Positions 18,842-28,933 of a stretch of 64,000 nt of DNA are shown here, one piece after another; the first letter of the stretch is position 1, and the number at the start of each line of letters is the position of its first letter. The notes below the pieces were generated by a model. That model ran no database searches and was not told the origin of the DNA. It worked only from the letters and a program-made list of their open reading frames with translations. The DNA is from Shewanella marisflavi (GTDB lineage Bacteria > Pseudomonadota > Gammaproteobacteria > Enterobacterales > Shewanellaceae), in the NCBI RefSeq assembly GCF_023283925.1, contig NZ_JAKIKX010000001.1:1-64000 (forward strand), given 5' to 3'. A program made the translations under genes and the position numbers.

Positions 18842-21800
18842 ATGAGCTATAGCCAGGCGTTACGCTTAATAGGCCTTTGTTTGCTGCTGTTCTGTGTTAG
18901 TGGGCCGAGTGTTGGCGGCGATCTGGTGCAGAGGGTATTTGGTGCCCGGGATGGACTCAACAATGCCACGGTAAACGATATCAGCTTCGATGAGTATGGC
19001 TATACTTGGCTCTCCACCGAGCAGGGGCTGTACCGTATCAGCGATACCAAGGCTAGGCGTATCGATAAAGATGCCAATCTTATTCGTCTTTCCGATGAAT
19101 ATATCTATCTTACCGAGTCACTCAGTAAGAAACACCTACTGGTCAGCAGTTATGCCAACACCTATCTGTACGACATCATCAATGATAAGTTTGTGCAACT
19201 CGGCACGCCGCAGCTTTTTCCCGAGTTTCATCGCGGTGGCCTGCAGGCAATTACTCGGCAGAAAGATGGCAGTTATGTACTGCTAAGCTACCATGGCGAA
19301 TTGTATCGCCTTGATTATGAGGCGATGTCGCTCTCATTTATTAGTGCTCTGCCCACCGATCCCGACATGCCTTGGTTTGTGTTGTCCCAATTTGGCGATT
19401 CGCAGCTTATTGTGGGTAAGAGTTATGAGCTGCAGCTTAGAGACAGCCTAGGCATGCTCCGAGGGCTGTTTCCCTGGACCGAGGAGCAGGGTCAGATCAA
19501 GAGTCTGTTTGAAGACAGAGCTGGTCGGCTCTGGCTGGGGTCGAGCAACGGCTTGTACCGCGTCTATCCAGATACTTTGACGTTGGAAAAGGTAGAGCAG
19601 CTTCCCTTTTATGTGACTCAGATGGCCCAGGACAAGTTGGGCTTTCTCTGGCTATCAGGACGAGAGGGGCTGATCAAGTGGCATCCAGATACCTTAGAGC
19701 TCAAACGCTTTACCGATGACTTAAAATTGGCAGCTGATTTGGATTATATCTATGATTTGGCGGTCGATAGTAACGATTTGGTATGGGTTGGTGGCTCGGG
19801 TGATGGGCTGGCGATCATTGCCGATAACCCTGATTTTGTTATCGACGACTTTACTCAGCGTGCGCCATATCGTCTTAGTGACGAGATGGTGTGGACAATA
19901 TACGCCGATGAGCAGCAACTCTGGCTGGGGACTGATAAAGGGCTTATCGAGATAGATAGGGTTGCAAAGACGAGTCAAACCTTTGTGCCTGACGAGCTGG
20001 AGGTGAATGACAGTGTCTATATGGTGAGCCCATTTGATGAGCAATATCTGCTGCTGGGGACCACCAATGGCCTGTTTGTCTATAACAGATTGAGCCAGAA
20101 AACGCTGCGCTTTGCCGAGATCTCCGGGGGGCGAACTTCCCTCGAAAATAAGATGATCTACTCCACCTATAAAGATCCGCTTATTACCTCACGCTGGTGG
20201 TTTGTTACGGCTACCGGTCTGTTTTATTGGGATAAAGGCAGCTTGGAGCCCAGCCGGATGCCCGTTAAGGGAGTTGATGGCACTCAGCATCAGATCCCAC
20301 TTAGATCAATTTACCGCGGGGCCGATGGCAAGCTGTGGGTAGGCGGTGAGAATCTGTTTGGCTATATAGATAACAAGGGGCTCTTCTACTCTCGTATCGA
20401 TATTTTTGCCGATAACAATATCTCTATCGACGTCAGTTATATCAAAGAGGTGGACTCGGGGGTGCTATGGCTGGGCACTTCGCCTAAGGGCTTAGTGGAG
20501 TATCATCCAAAAACAGGCTTGACCTATTTTCTGACCGACAACTGGCAGGTGGATTGTAGCTCTATCTATTTTATCGAGCAGTTGCCTGGTTATCGCGTGC
20601 TTGGCTGTGCTAATTCTCTGATCCGGCAGGACTTGACCACGGGCAGCTTGACTGTGATTGAGAAACAGGATGGTTTAATCAGCCATGAGTTAAACGATGG
20701 TGCCGCTTATTATGAGCCAAGTGCCGGTTTGTTTGTCGGGAGTCCTGATGGTGTGAGCCTGGTTGATGTCTCTTTAATGCGTAATCGTTTGGCAGAAGAT
20801 GGCATCATGATGGAGTCAGTGTCTGTTTTTTATGAAGACAGTACCGAGATAAAGCTGGTTCCAGACCCCGGCATGCTTATAAAGCCCGGTGCGCGTCTGA
20901 TCAGCTTCCAACTCACCAGCCTGGATTATCTCACCGATATTCCATTTCAATTACAGTATCGTTTGCGCCATGGTCAGAACTCGGAAGAGAGTAAGTATCT
21001 TCAGCTGATGGGCCAGTCTCAGGTGAACGTCTCAGGTCTTAAAGAGGGCCGCTACACCTTAGATATCCTCAGTGAACAAAATGGTGTCTGGTCGCAAACC
21101 CCCTATTCATTTAGCTTTGTCGTAGAAGATTACTGGTGGAACTATGACTGGTTTAGGGCCTTGGTCATTATCTCTTTGTTGTTGGTGGGGCTCTATTTCC
21201 TGCTGTTGCGCCAGAAGCAGCTTAGCGCCTTCAGACGGGTAAATCGGGCGTTAAAAGATAGTGAAGATAGACTGCGTCAATCGCTGCGAGGAAGTGACTC
21301 CGAATTGTGGGAGTGGCATAGCGACAGTGACTCATTTTTGCTGGAAAATCGTGGCCGCTATTTCCCCGATAAGGGAGATGCCTTTGAGCTTAAGATGGAA
21401 GAGTTCCCCATCTACGCCGATGATCAGGATAAGGTGTTTAGCGCCTGGAAGCGCCTATTGTCTAAGCAGGACGACAGGCTTGATGTCGACTACCGCTACC
21501 GTCGACCAGATGACTCTTGGGGCTGGACTCGTGTGCGCGGTCGAGCCCTTGAGTTTGATGCCGTGAGCGGCAAAGTCAGAAAGGTTGCGGGGATCTACAC
21601 GGATATCACCACTCAGCGTCGCTTAGAAGATGACGTTAAGCTGTTAGCGCAAGCCTTTGCCAATACCTCTGAAGGGGTGCTTATCTTAGATGCTGATGAG
21701 CGGGTTAGGGTTTCTAACAAGGCGGCGCAGAAGATTTTGGGCATGACCGCCGATGAGTTGATTGACCGCTATTTTGCCCAGTTGGTGCACAGCAGCGAAG

Positions 21801-23296
21801 AGCGAAGTGATGAGATCAATATCCTGCTAGAGCAGGGGATCACCTGGACCGGAGAGCATGAGTTTCAGTGTGCCGAGGGGCTTATCTGCCCCGTGTGGTT
21901 AAATCTGTCGACCATGACGGATGAGCGTGGCGCTATTAGCCACTATGTGGCGGTGTTCTCCGATATTACCGAGCGAAAGCAGACCGAGGCGGACCTGCGC
22001 CGCCTGGCTAACTATGATGTGCTCACCGGTCTGCCCAATCGCTCGTTGTTTGCCTCTCGCTTAGCCAAATGCATCCATCGCGCCGAACAAACCCAAGAAA
22101 AACTGGCGTTGATCTTCCTCGATCTGGATCGCTTTAAGAATGTTAACGATTCCTATGGTCACAGCATGGGGGATGCCTTACTCGTTGAAGCCGCTAGTCG
22201 ACTGCAATCTTGTGTGAGCGATAATCACACCTTGTGCCGTTTCGGTGGCGATGAGTTTGTTATTTTGATGCGAGACATGGCAGATATCGATGAGGTCAAT
22301 CACCTGTGTGAAGCCTTGATTCGCCAAATCGAGCAGCCGTTCGAGCTCTATGGTCGCGAGTTCTTTATCTCTACCAGTATCGGGGTAAGCCTCTGGCCGG
22401 ATGATGCAAAGCAGCCTGAGGTGTTAATCAAAAACGCCGATCAGGCGATGTACCATGCTAAAGATGAGGGGCGTGGTAATTTCCAGTACTTCTCGGCCGA
22501 ACGTAATGCCGAAGCGCTCTACCATCTTAAGTTGGAAGCTGAGCTGCGCAAGGCGATAGACAGGCAGGAGTTTGAACTCCATTTCCAGCCGCAGATCGAT
22601 ATCCTCAAAGACGACAAGGTGGTGGGCATGGAGGCGTTGCTACGCTGGCATCATCCTACAGAGGGCTATATTCGTCCCGATATTTTTATTCGGGTGGCCG
22701 AGTCTTGCGGACTGATCATCGATATCGATCGCTGGGTGATCAGACAGGCCTGTATTCAGGGAGCTAAGTGGGGTGAGGAGTTCGGCGAAGATCTGAAACT
22801 GTCGGTTAACGTGTCGGCAGTGCATTTCAGGCAGCCCGACTTTATTCAGGATGTGCAGCAGGCGCTCCAGGAATCGGGGATGCCGGCTAAGATGTTGGGG
22901 CTGGAAATTACCGAAGGCGTTTTGATGAAAGAGCTACATGTGGCCAAAGATCATCTCGAGGCGCTCAGAGCCATAGGCATAGATGTGGCTATCGATGATT
23001 TTGGTACTGGCTATTCATCCCTTGCTTACCTGCGCAGCTTCGATGTGAGTACCTTGAAGATTGACAGATCTTTCCTTATCGATATCGCCAACAACGAGGC
23101 CGACCAGGCGATTGCCAGCAGTATTATAGAGCTGGCGCGTAACCTCAAGTTGAAGGTGGTGGCCGAAGGGGTGGAAACCCAAGAACAGCTGGAGCAGGTC
23201 TTTAGTCGTGGTTGTTACATCATTCAGGGATACTACTTTGCTAAGCCGATGGCCACTACGGAGTTTGAGCAATACCTCAATGCCCAACTTCAGTAG
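18842..23296 (+). CDS. Propeller-sensor membrane protein with PAS, GGDEF and EAL domains
   Basis: A 1484-residue c-di-GMP signalling protein. A signal-like hydrophobic N-terminus precedes a periplasmic region (about 30-770) of repeated two-component-regulator propeller motifs (for example RLWLGSSNGLYR, LWLSGREGLIKW, LWLGTDKGLIEI) and a Y_Y_Y-type domain. One membrane helix lies near 775-793. In the cytoplasm are two PAS/PAC domains (about 815-1050), a GGDEF domain with intact GGDEF near 1135, and an EAL domain with intact EALLRW, EITEG, DDFGTGYSS, KIDRSF and EGVET. Both catalytic sites look competent, so net activity cannot be predicted. I start at the second ATG because the first lacks a ribosome site. 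Confidence 0.88.
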   Translation: MSYSQALRLIGLCLLLFCVSGPSVGGDLVQRVFGARDGLNNATVNDISFDEYGYTWLSTEQGLYRISDTKARRIDKDANLIRLSDEYIYLTESLSKKHLLVSSYANTYLYDIINDKFVQLGTPQLFPEFHRGGLQAITRQKDGSYVLLSYHGELYRLDYEAMSLSFISALPTDPDMPWFVLSQFGDSQLIVGKSYELQLRDSLGMLRGLFPWTEEQGQIKSLFEDRAGRLWLGSSNGLYRVYPDTLTLEKVEQLPFYVTQMAQDKLGFLWLSGREGLIKWHPDTLELKRFTDDLKLAADLDYIYDLAVDSNDLVWVGGSGDGLAIIADNPDFVIDDFTQRAPYRLSDEMVWTIYADEQQLWLGTDKGLIEIDRVAKTSQTFVPDELEVNDSVYMVSPFDEQYLLLGTTNGLFVYNRLSQKTLRFAEISGGRTSLENKMIYSTYKDPLITSRWWFVTATGLFYWDKGSLEPSRMPVKGVDGTQHQIPLRSIYRGADGKLWVGGENLFGYIDNKGLFYSRIDIFADNNISIDVSYIKEVDSGVLWLGTSPKGLVEYHPKTGLTYFLTDNWQVDCSSIYFIEQLPGYRVLGCANSLIRQDLTTGSLTVIEKQDGLISHELNDGAAYYEPSAGLFVGSPDGVSLVDVSLMRNRLAEDGIMMESVSVFYEDSTEIKLVPDPGMLIKPGARLISFQLTSLDYLTDIPFQLQYRLRHGQNSEESKYLQLMGQSQVNVSGLKEGRYTLDILSEQNGVWSQTPYSFSFVVEDYWWNYDWFRALVIISLLLVGLYFLLLRQKQLSAFRRVNRALKDSEDRLRQSLRGSDSELWEWHSDSDSFLLENRGRYFPDKGDAFELKMEEFPIYADDQDKVFSAWKRLLSKQDDRLDVDYRYRRPDDSWGWTRVRGRALEFDAVSGKVRKVAGIYTDITTQRRLEDDVKLLAQAFANTSEGVLILDADERVRVSNKAAQKILGMTADELIDRYFAQLVHSSEERSDEINILLEQGITWTGEHEFQCAEGLICPVWLNLSTMTDERGAISHYVAVFSDITERKQTEADLRRLANYDVLTGLPNRSLFASRLAKCIHRAEQTQEKLALIFLDLDRFKNVNDSYGHSMGDALLVEAASRLQSCVSDNHTLCRFGGDEFVILMRDMADIDEVNHLCEALIRQIEQPFELYGREFFISTSIGVSLWPDDAKQPEVLIKNADQAMYHAKDEGRGNFQYFSAERNAEALYHLKLEAELRKAIDRQEFELHFQPQIDILKDDKVVGMEALLRWHHPTEGYIRPDIFIRVAESCGLIIDIDRWVIRQACIQGAKWGEEFGEDLKLSVNVSAVHFRQPDFIQDVQQALQESGMPAKMLGLEITEGVLMKELHVAKDHLEALRAIGIDVAIDDFGTGYSSLAYLRSFDVSTLKIDRSFLIDIANNEADQAIASSIIELARNLKLKVVAEGVETQEQLEQVFSRGCYIIQGYYFAKPMATTEFEQYLNAQLQ

Positions 23297-23396
23297 AACT
23301 GTTAAGACAATCTTATTGAAAAGTGAAAATTTTCTCGTTATTTAAGATGTTTGTTAGAATGCCCTGTTCCTTTAACAATAAGATGATGAACTGCCG

Positions 23397-25610
23397 ATGA
23401 CCAAGCCTTTCCTACTCATTTTTCTGCTAATGAGTCTCTCTAGTGTAGCCGTGAGCCAAGAGCGACCTAAAATCGGCTTGGCACTCAGTGGTGGCGGCGC
23501 CAAAGGAGCGGCTCATATCGCCGTGCTTAAGGCGCTGGAGGCAGAACAAATCCCCGTCGATTATATTGCCGGTACCAGTATTGGGGCTTATGTGGGGGGC
23601 ATGTATGCTCTGGGTTATAGCGCCGAAGAGATCGAAGAGATCATGATGGGCGCCAACTGGAATGCAGGCTATTCAGATACCATTCCCCGCGCAGACCTTA
23701 GTTATCGGGGCAAACAGCAGCGCGACCGATTTAATTTACCGATCAATGTGGGTTATAGAGACGATGAAATAAAGGTCCCTAATGGCCTGCTGCACGGTCA
23801 GTCTATGTCTATTTTGCTACAGCGCTCGACAGATCTGGTACATAAGTTCGAACATTTTGACGAGCTGCCGATCCCCTATCGTGCGGTGGCGACCGACCTC
23901 GAGACCAGCGGCGCCGTGGTGATCGACAGTGGTAGCCTGGTCGACGCCATGCAGGCGTCGGCGACAGTGCCGGGTGCGCTACAGGCTGCTCAGTATAAGG
24001 GCCGCATCGTAGTTGATGGCGGTATCGCCAACAATATGCCAGTGGATGTGGTTAAGGCCATGGGCGCCGATATCGTCATCGCCGTGGATATCGGCTCCTC
24101 CTTGGTGACACGAGAGCACCTAGAAAGTACGGTTGCCGTGTTAAATCAGTTATCGACCATGTTGACCAATGCCAGTACCGAGCGGCAGAAGCAGTTGCTG
24201 ACCGCACAAGATATCCTGATCCGCCCCGAGGTGGGGGCGCTCAGTACCACAGACTTTACCATCATGCCTGAAGCGTTTCGTTTGGGTGAGGTTGCCGTTA
24301 AGCAGCAACTAGATAGGCTAAAGCAACTTACCGTGACCTCAGAGCAGTATGCTGCCTATCAGGCGCATAAAGATGCCGTCAGCGTAGGCTGGCTCTATAA
24401 CCTGTCGCAACCAGTAGTGGAAATACGTTTTGACAATAACTCTCTGGTGAGTCAGAAGCTGCTGGCAGAAACCTTAGGCATAGAGCCAGGAGAGGTGGTC
24501 GATAAGGCCAAGTTGGAGAAGGGGATAAATAACGTTTACGCCTTAGATAAATTTGAGCGGGTTAATGCCGAGTTTATTGATACCGAAGAGGGGCGTGTCA
24601 TGGTGCTGCAAACCCGAGCCAAGTCGTGGGGACCCAATTACTTTCAGCTTGGCTTTAGCTGGGAAGACGACTTCACCTTAGATTCTGCCGTGGCGTTTGA
24701 TGTCGCTTATACCATGACAGATCTCACTGCTTATGGCGGCGAATGGCGCAATGAACTGCGTCTGGGTTATGAGAAATTGCTCTCCTCTGAGCTGTATCTG
24801 CCTTTGGATTCTGATCAGCGTTATTTTTCCCGTGCCGAATTGGGTTATGAGAATAAAGAGTGGACCCTCTATGAAGAGAATAATCGTGTCATAGAACTTG
24901 ATCAGGTTAGGTTCCGCGCCGAGCTGGGCGTTGGTCTTAACTATATCAAGGAAGGGAAAGTTGAAGTTGGTTTGGTGGGGGAAAGCGGTTATCTGGATAA
25001 TGCGGTATTTATCGGTGAGCAAGACTATAGCTCCTATGGTGCCTACCTCAAATTTGGCTTCGACGACTTAGACAGCATCAGCTTCCCGACCTCGGGTAAT
25101 CGAGTCACCATTAATATGTACTATCGCCGTGAGCATTCTCCCGACATTTTTGGAGAAGATCCTTCCGAGACTTCATTCCAGATCAAGGCCGATTGGCGCG
25201 GCGCCCTGAGTGTCGGCAATCATGCCTTCGTGGGTAAGGCCTCGCTGGCGACAGTGGATAAGGAGCGGGGCTTTAGTGTTAACGTGTCTGAGTTAGGTGG
25301 TTTCCTCAACTTATCCGGATACCACAAGAATGCCTTGGTGGGGCCGCACAAGCTGTTCGGTGCCTTCATCTATCAATACGATCTGGGGCGCGACATGCTG
25401 GGTATGACTGATTACCCTCTCTATGTGGGTACCAGTATTGAGGCGGGTAATGTCTGGTCTATTCGAGACAGTGTCAGCTTCGACGACCTTATCTATGGTG
25501 GCAGCCTCTATCTGGGGACTGATACACCCATAGGTCCTGCCGCGATCGGTTATGGCTGGACTGACGATGGCGAAAATACTGTCTTCCTGTTTCTGGGTAA
25601 GAACTGGTAG
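23397..25610 (+). CDS. Patatin-like phospholipase with POTRA and outer-membrane barrel (PlpD-like, type Vd)
   Basis: Residues 1-20 are a signal peptide (cut near VSQ). Residues about 25-320 form a patatin domain with the oxyanion loop GGGAKG, the nucleophile in GTSIG (Ser61) and the catalytic DGG (Asp207). A POTRA-like segment follows at about 340-410, and about 420-737 are alternating beta strands ending in Trp, as in BamA-like barrels. The arrangement and 737-residue length match P. aeruginosa PlpD, the type Vd autotransporter prototype. Whether the lipase domain is released or stays on the surface cannot be told. Transcribed alone, 100 nt after the preceding gene. Confidence 0.88.
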   Translation: MTKPFLLIFLLMSLSSVAVSQERPKIGLALSGGGAKGAAHIAVLKALEAEQIPVDYIAGTSIGAYVGGMYALGYSAEEIEEIMMGANWNAGYSDTIPRADLSYRGKQQRDRFNLPINVGYRDDEIKVPNGLLHGQSMSILLQRSTDLVHKFEHFDELPIPYRAVATDLETSGAVVIDSGSLVDAMQASATVPGALQAAQYKGRIVVDGGIANNMPVDVVKAMGADIVIAVDIGSSLVTREHLESTVAVLNQLSTMLTNASTERQKQLLTAQDILIRPEVGALSTTDFTIMPEAFRLGEVAVKQQLDRLKQLTVTSEQYAAYQAHKDAVSVGWLYNLSQPVVEIRFDNNSLVSQKLLAETLGIEPGEVVDKAKLEKGINNVYALDKFERVNAEFIDTEEGRVMVLQTRAKSWGPNYFQLGFSWEDDFTLDSAVAFDVAYTMTDLTAYGGEWRNELRLGYEKLLSSELYLPLDSDQRYFSRAELGYENKEWTLYEENNRVIELDQVRFRAELGVGLNYIKEGKVEVGLVGESGYLDNAVFIGEQDYSSYGAYLKFGFDDLDSISFPTSGNRVTINMYYRREHSPDIFGEDPSETSFQIKADWRGALSVGNHAFVGKASLATVDKERGFSVNVSELGGFLNLSGYHKNALVGPHKLFGAFIYQYDLGRDMLGMTDYPLYVGTSIEAGNVWSIRDSVSFDDLIYGGSLYLGTDTPIGPAAIGYGWTDDGENTVFLFLGKNW

Positions 25611-25745
25611 GCAGATAAGGGCGTCATACAAAGTTACAAAATCGCCCTACAGTCAGACAGACTGGGGTGATAGTGTGTCATTCGCAATGGTTTAACTAAC
25701 CAGAAGATTAACAATAAAGCGTAAAAAAAAACCGGGGATTTCGAG

Positions 25746-27800
25746 ATGAAAAGAGTCAGTCATTTGGCATTAGCCGTGGCACTAGGCTTGGGCCTGGGTG
25801 CCTGCAGCAGCCAGGATGCCAGTAAAGTAGAGAGTGTGCAAACGGCCAAGGTGTCGGGTGTAGAGAAAGAGAATTTCGACCCTCAAGTGCGTCATCAGGA
25901 CGACTTCTACTACAGTGTTAACGGTCATTGGCTGGCAACCACGCCTATCCCGGCTGACAAATCTAATTACGGCGCTTTCTCGGTTTTGTATGAGCAGAGC
26001 CAAAATGCGTTAAAAGAGATCATCGACGAAGTCGCCGCCATGCCAAACAAGGCAGAAGGCTCGAGTGAACAGAAAGTGGGTGATTTTTACGCCAGCTACA
26101 TGAACACCGATCTGGCTGAGCAGCTAGGCGTAACGCCAATTAAGGTGCCGATGGCTGAGATTCAAGGTCTTAAGAATCATCAAGATGTTGCCAACCAAAT
26201 GGGTAAACTCTTGGTCTCTGGTGTGCAGATGCCTCTTGGCTTCTACGTTAACAACGATGCCAAGAAGTCGACCCAGTATGGTGTCTATTTCTACCAGTCT
26301 GGCTTAACTCTGCCGGATCGCGATTACTACCTGAAGGACGACGCCAAGTTTGTTGCCAATCGCGCTGCGCTGCAAAGTTATATCGCCGAATTGCTAGAAA
26401 AGGCAGGCTATTCTCATGCCAAACGTGCGGCGAAAAATGTCGCCGAGATCGAGCATTTCCTGGCAGAGAGTCAGTGGACTCGTACCGAGTCACGTGACGC
26501 CAATAAGAGCTACAACAAGATGGATATCGATGGCTTGCAACAGACTGTGAGCAACTTCGATTATTCACAGTTTGCCAACGGCGCCGACATGAACAAGGTC
26601 ACCGAAGTGATTGTTCGCCAGCCCTCTTTCTTCGAGAAATTTGGCAAGCAGTTTAATCAATTTAGCGTGGAACAGTGGCAAGATTACCTGATGTTCCATC
26701 TGGTCGACAGCTATGCCGAGTTGCTGAATAAAGAGTTGGTTGACCTACACTTTGCCTTCCATGGCAAGACTTTGATGGGCATCGAAGAGCAGAAGCCACG
26801 CTGGAAGAAGGCGGTAGATGCGGCCGATCAGGTGATTGGTGAGCTGGTGGGTAAAGAGTACGTTAAGCGTCACTTTAAGCCAGAAGCCAAGGCGCGTATG
26901 GAGAAGATGATCCAAAACCTGATCAAGGGTTTCGAGGTGAGCATCAATGAGCTCGAGTGGATGACGCCCGAAACTAAGGTGGCGGCCCAAGAGAAGCTGT
27001 CTAAGTTCAACTACAAGATAGGTTATCCAGACAAGTGGAAAGATTACACAGATCTTAGCATCAAGGCGGATGACCTGGTGGGTAACTACCTGCGTTACGC
27101 GCACTTCGAGTATAAGAGCATGCTGGATAAGCTAGGTCAGCCAATCGATCGCACAGAGTGGCACATGACGCCACAGACGGTCAATGCCTACTACAGCCCT
27201 GTGATGAACGAGATCGTTTTCCCCGCTGCGATTCTGCAACCGCCATTCTTTAACATGGATGCCGACGATGCGATCAACTATGGCGGTATCGGCGCCGTGA
27301 TCGGTCATGAGATCAGCCATGGTTTCGACGACCAAGGGGCCAAGTATGACGGCGATGGCAACTTGAGAGATTGGTGGTCAGACAAAGACAGAGAAGAGTT
27401 TAACAAGCGCGGCGCTAAGCTGAGCGCCCAGTATTCTGGTTACGAAGCCTTGCCTGGTAAGTTTGTGAATGGCGACCTCACCTTGGGTGAAAACATTGGT
27501 GATCTGGGTGGCCTAACCGTGGCAGCGCGCTCTTACCTGCTGAGCCTCAACGGTAAAGAGGCGCCAGTGATCGACGGCCTGACCGGTGAGCAGCGTCTGT
27601 TTATCGGTTGGTCTCAGGTATGGCGTCGTAACTATCGCGATGAAGAGCTGGGTCGTCGTCTGCTGACCGATTCGCATTCACCAAGTCATTTCCGCGCCAT
27701 GGGTACGCCCCGTAACATACCGGCCTTCTACGAGGCATTCGATGTTAAGGCGGGCGACAAGATGTACCTGAGCGAAGAAGATCGTGTGAAGATCTGGTAA
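25746..27800 (+). CDS. M13-family zinc metallopeptidase, lipoprotein (PepO-like)
   Basis: A neprilysin-like endopeptidase of 684 residues. A lipobox (GLGAC, Cys20) marks it as a lipoprotein. The M13_N helical domain spans about 55-430 and the catalytic M13 domain about 480-684, with the zinc motif HEISH (His521, Glu522, His525), the ENIGDLGG motif holding the third ligand, NAYYSP upstream, and the usual C-terminal Trp. All catalytic residues are present. It probably trims small peptides at the envelope; the natural substrate is unknown. Confidence 0.93.
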   Translation: MKRVSHLALAVALGLGLGACSSQDASKVESVQTAKVSGVEKENFDPQVRHQDDFYYSVNGHWLATTPIPADKSNYGAFSVLYEQSQNALKEIIDEVAAMPNKAEGSSEQKVGDFYASYMNTDLAEQLGVTPIKVPMAEIQGLKNHQDVANQMGKLLVSGVQMPLGFYVNNDAKKSTQYGVYFYQSGLTLPDRDYYLKDDAKFVANRAALQSYIAELLEKAGYSHAKRAAKNVAEIEHFLAESQWTRTESRDANKSYNKMDIDGLQQTVSNFDYSQFANGADMNKVTEVIVRQPSFFEKFGKQFNQFSVEQWQDYLMFHLVDSYAELLNKELVDLHFAFHGKTLMGIEEQKPRWKKAVDAADQVIGELVGKEYVKRHFKPEAKARMEKMIQNLIKGFEVSINELEWMTPETKVAAQEKLSKFNYKIGYPDKWKDYTDLSIKADDLVGNYLRYAHFEYKSMLDKLGQPIDRTEWHMTPQTVNAYYSPVMNEIVFPAAILQPPFFNMDADDAINYGGIGAVIGHEISHGFDDQGAKYDGDGNLRDWWSDKDREEFNKRGAKLSAQYSGYEALPGKFVNGDLTLGENIGDLGGLTVAARSYLLSLNGKEAPVIDGLTGEQRLFIGWSQVWRRNYRDEELGRRLLTDSHSPSHFRAMGTPRNIPAFYEAFDVKAGDKMYLSEEDRVKIW

Positions 27801-27815
27801 CTCATAGATAAATGT

Positions 27816-27846
27816 AAAAAAGCCCATCCTAGGATGGGCTTTTTGG
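27816..27846. terminator. Bidirectional terminator between M13 peptidase and HAD genes
   Basis: aaaaagcccatcc pairs with ggatgggcttttt around a two-base centre, with A and T runs on each side. It serves the convergent genes ending at 27800 and 27865. Confidence 0.9.
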
Positions 27847-27864
27847 TATTTGAACTCGACAGAT

Positions 27865-28524
27865 TTAACACATCAGGAAGTCGGCCAGCTCATCGAGACT
27901 TTTGAGTTGCTGGTGAGCGGCGGCCCATCTGGATTGGCTCGCCTCATGGGGCGCAGGGATCACCACAGTATGCATATTAGCGGCTCTGGCGGCGATTAGG
28001 CCGTTGAAGGAGTCTTCTATCGCTAAACATTCTTGTGGTGGCACTCCTAACGCCTTGGCGCAATTGAGATAAACCTCAGGGTGGGGCTTACCCAGCGCCA
28101 GAGACTCGGCGCTCTCTATGGCATCGAACTTATCTGCAATGGCTAATTTTTGCATGACGGCATCGATCAGTTGCTGGGGCGAGGAAGTTGCCAAGCCTAT
28201 TTTAAGGCCGCTGCGCTGACATGCTTCAAGAGCAGCAGCTACGCCGGGCATAGGCAGGCCGTTGCGTAATATCTCCTCGGCGACCCGTTGCACTATGGCT
28301 TCAGAAGTCGCTTGATTATCGTAATCCGCCCAGGGATGACGTTGATACCAGAAGGCCACTACCTGATCGATGCGTAGGCCTGTGGTTTGCTGGGTATCGA
28401 TAAGGCTGATGGGCAGGCCCAATTGGCGAAATACATGGTATTCGGCGGCTTGCCAGCTCGGTTCCGAATCGATAAGGACGCCATCCATATCGAAGATGAC
28501 AGCCGATAAATTCAATTGGCTCAT
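27865..28524 (-). CDS. hxpB: HAD-superfamily sugar-phosphate phosphatase (HxpB/YniC-like)
   Basis: The 219-residue protein has all HAD motifs: FDMDGVLIDSE (nucleophile Asp12, Asp14), LATSS, the lysine in LGKPHPEVY, and the acidic IEDSFNG, with a helical cap between motifs I and II. Similarity to E. coli YniC (HxpB) extends to the GLRIDQVVAFWYQRHPW segment of the cap, so hexitol or 2-deoxyglucose 6-phosphate phosphatase activity is the best guess. Substrate specificity cannot be read from sequence. Single gene, convergent with the M13 peptidase and divergent from acnB. Confidence 0.85.
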   Translation of the reverse strand: MSQLNLSAVIFDMDGVLIDSEPSWQAAEYHVFRQLGLPISLIDTQQTTGLRIDQVVAFWYQRHPWADYDNQATSEAIVQRVAEEILRNGLPMPGVAAALEACQRSGLKIGLATSSPQQLIDAVMQKLAIADKFDAIESAESLALGKPHPEVYLNCAKALGVPPQECLAIEDSFNGLIAARAANMHTVVIPAPHEASQSRWAAAHQQLKSLDELADFLMC

Positions 28525-28933
28525 GATGAAGAGTCCTGCTCTTTTAGGCGGGGAAAGTGGAATATTATGCGTATTCTTCGGTTAAATACGAGTCTAAAGG
28601 CAAAGTTTTTTGCCTTAATATCTTGAGCAAACTTCAGGCTTTTCTCGTTTAGAATAAATTAATCTTTGTTTTATAAAGTCTTTAATATTAGGTGTTTAGC
28701 TGTTGATTCAAACTATTGTCTAATTTCATTTGTTTTATGGCTAGGATAATTTGCACTGCGCCCTAGGAAATCCCGGTAATTTCTCACTTCTAAGAGTGTG
28801 ATCTGATTCATACTTTTGCAAAGCTGTAGTATAATGCGGCCGGAAATACGGGTTGAGCCTGCTTGACTGTGAGCTTCAGAATTGAAGACGTGCAGTTTCG
28901 CTGTTAGAACGCCAAACAAAGAGGAATGTTGCC
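28525..28933. promoter_or_regulatory. Divergent promoter region of hxpB and acnB
   Basis: About 410 bp without a gene. For acnB a plausible sigma-70 promoter has TATAAT at 28830-28835 and TTCATA at 28807-28812, spacing 17, leaving a leader of about 90 nt before the GTG start. No other clear signal was seen. Confidence 0.6.
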
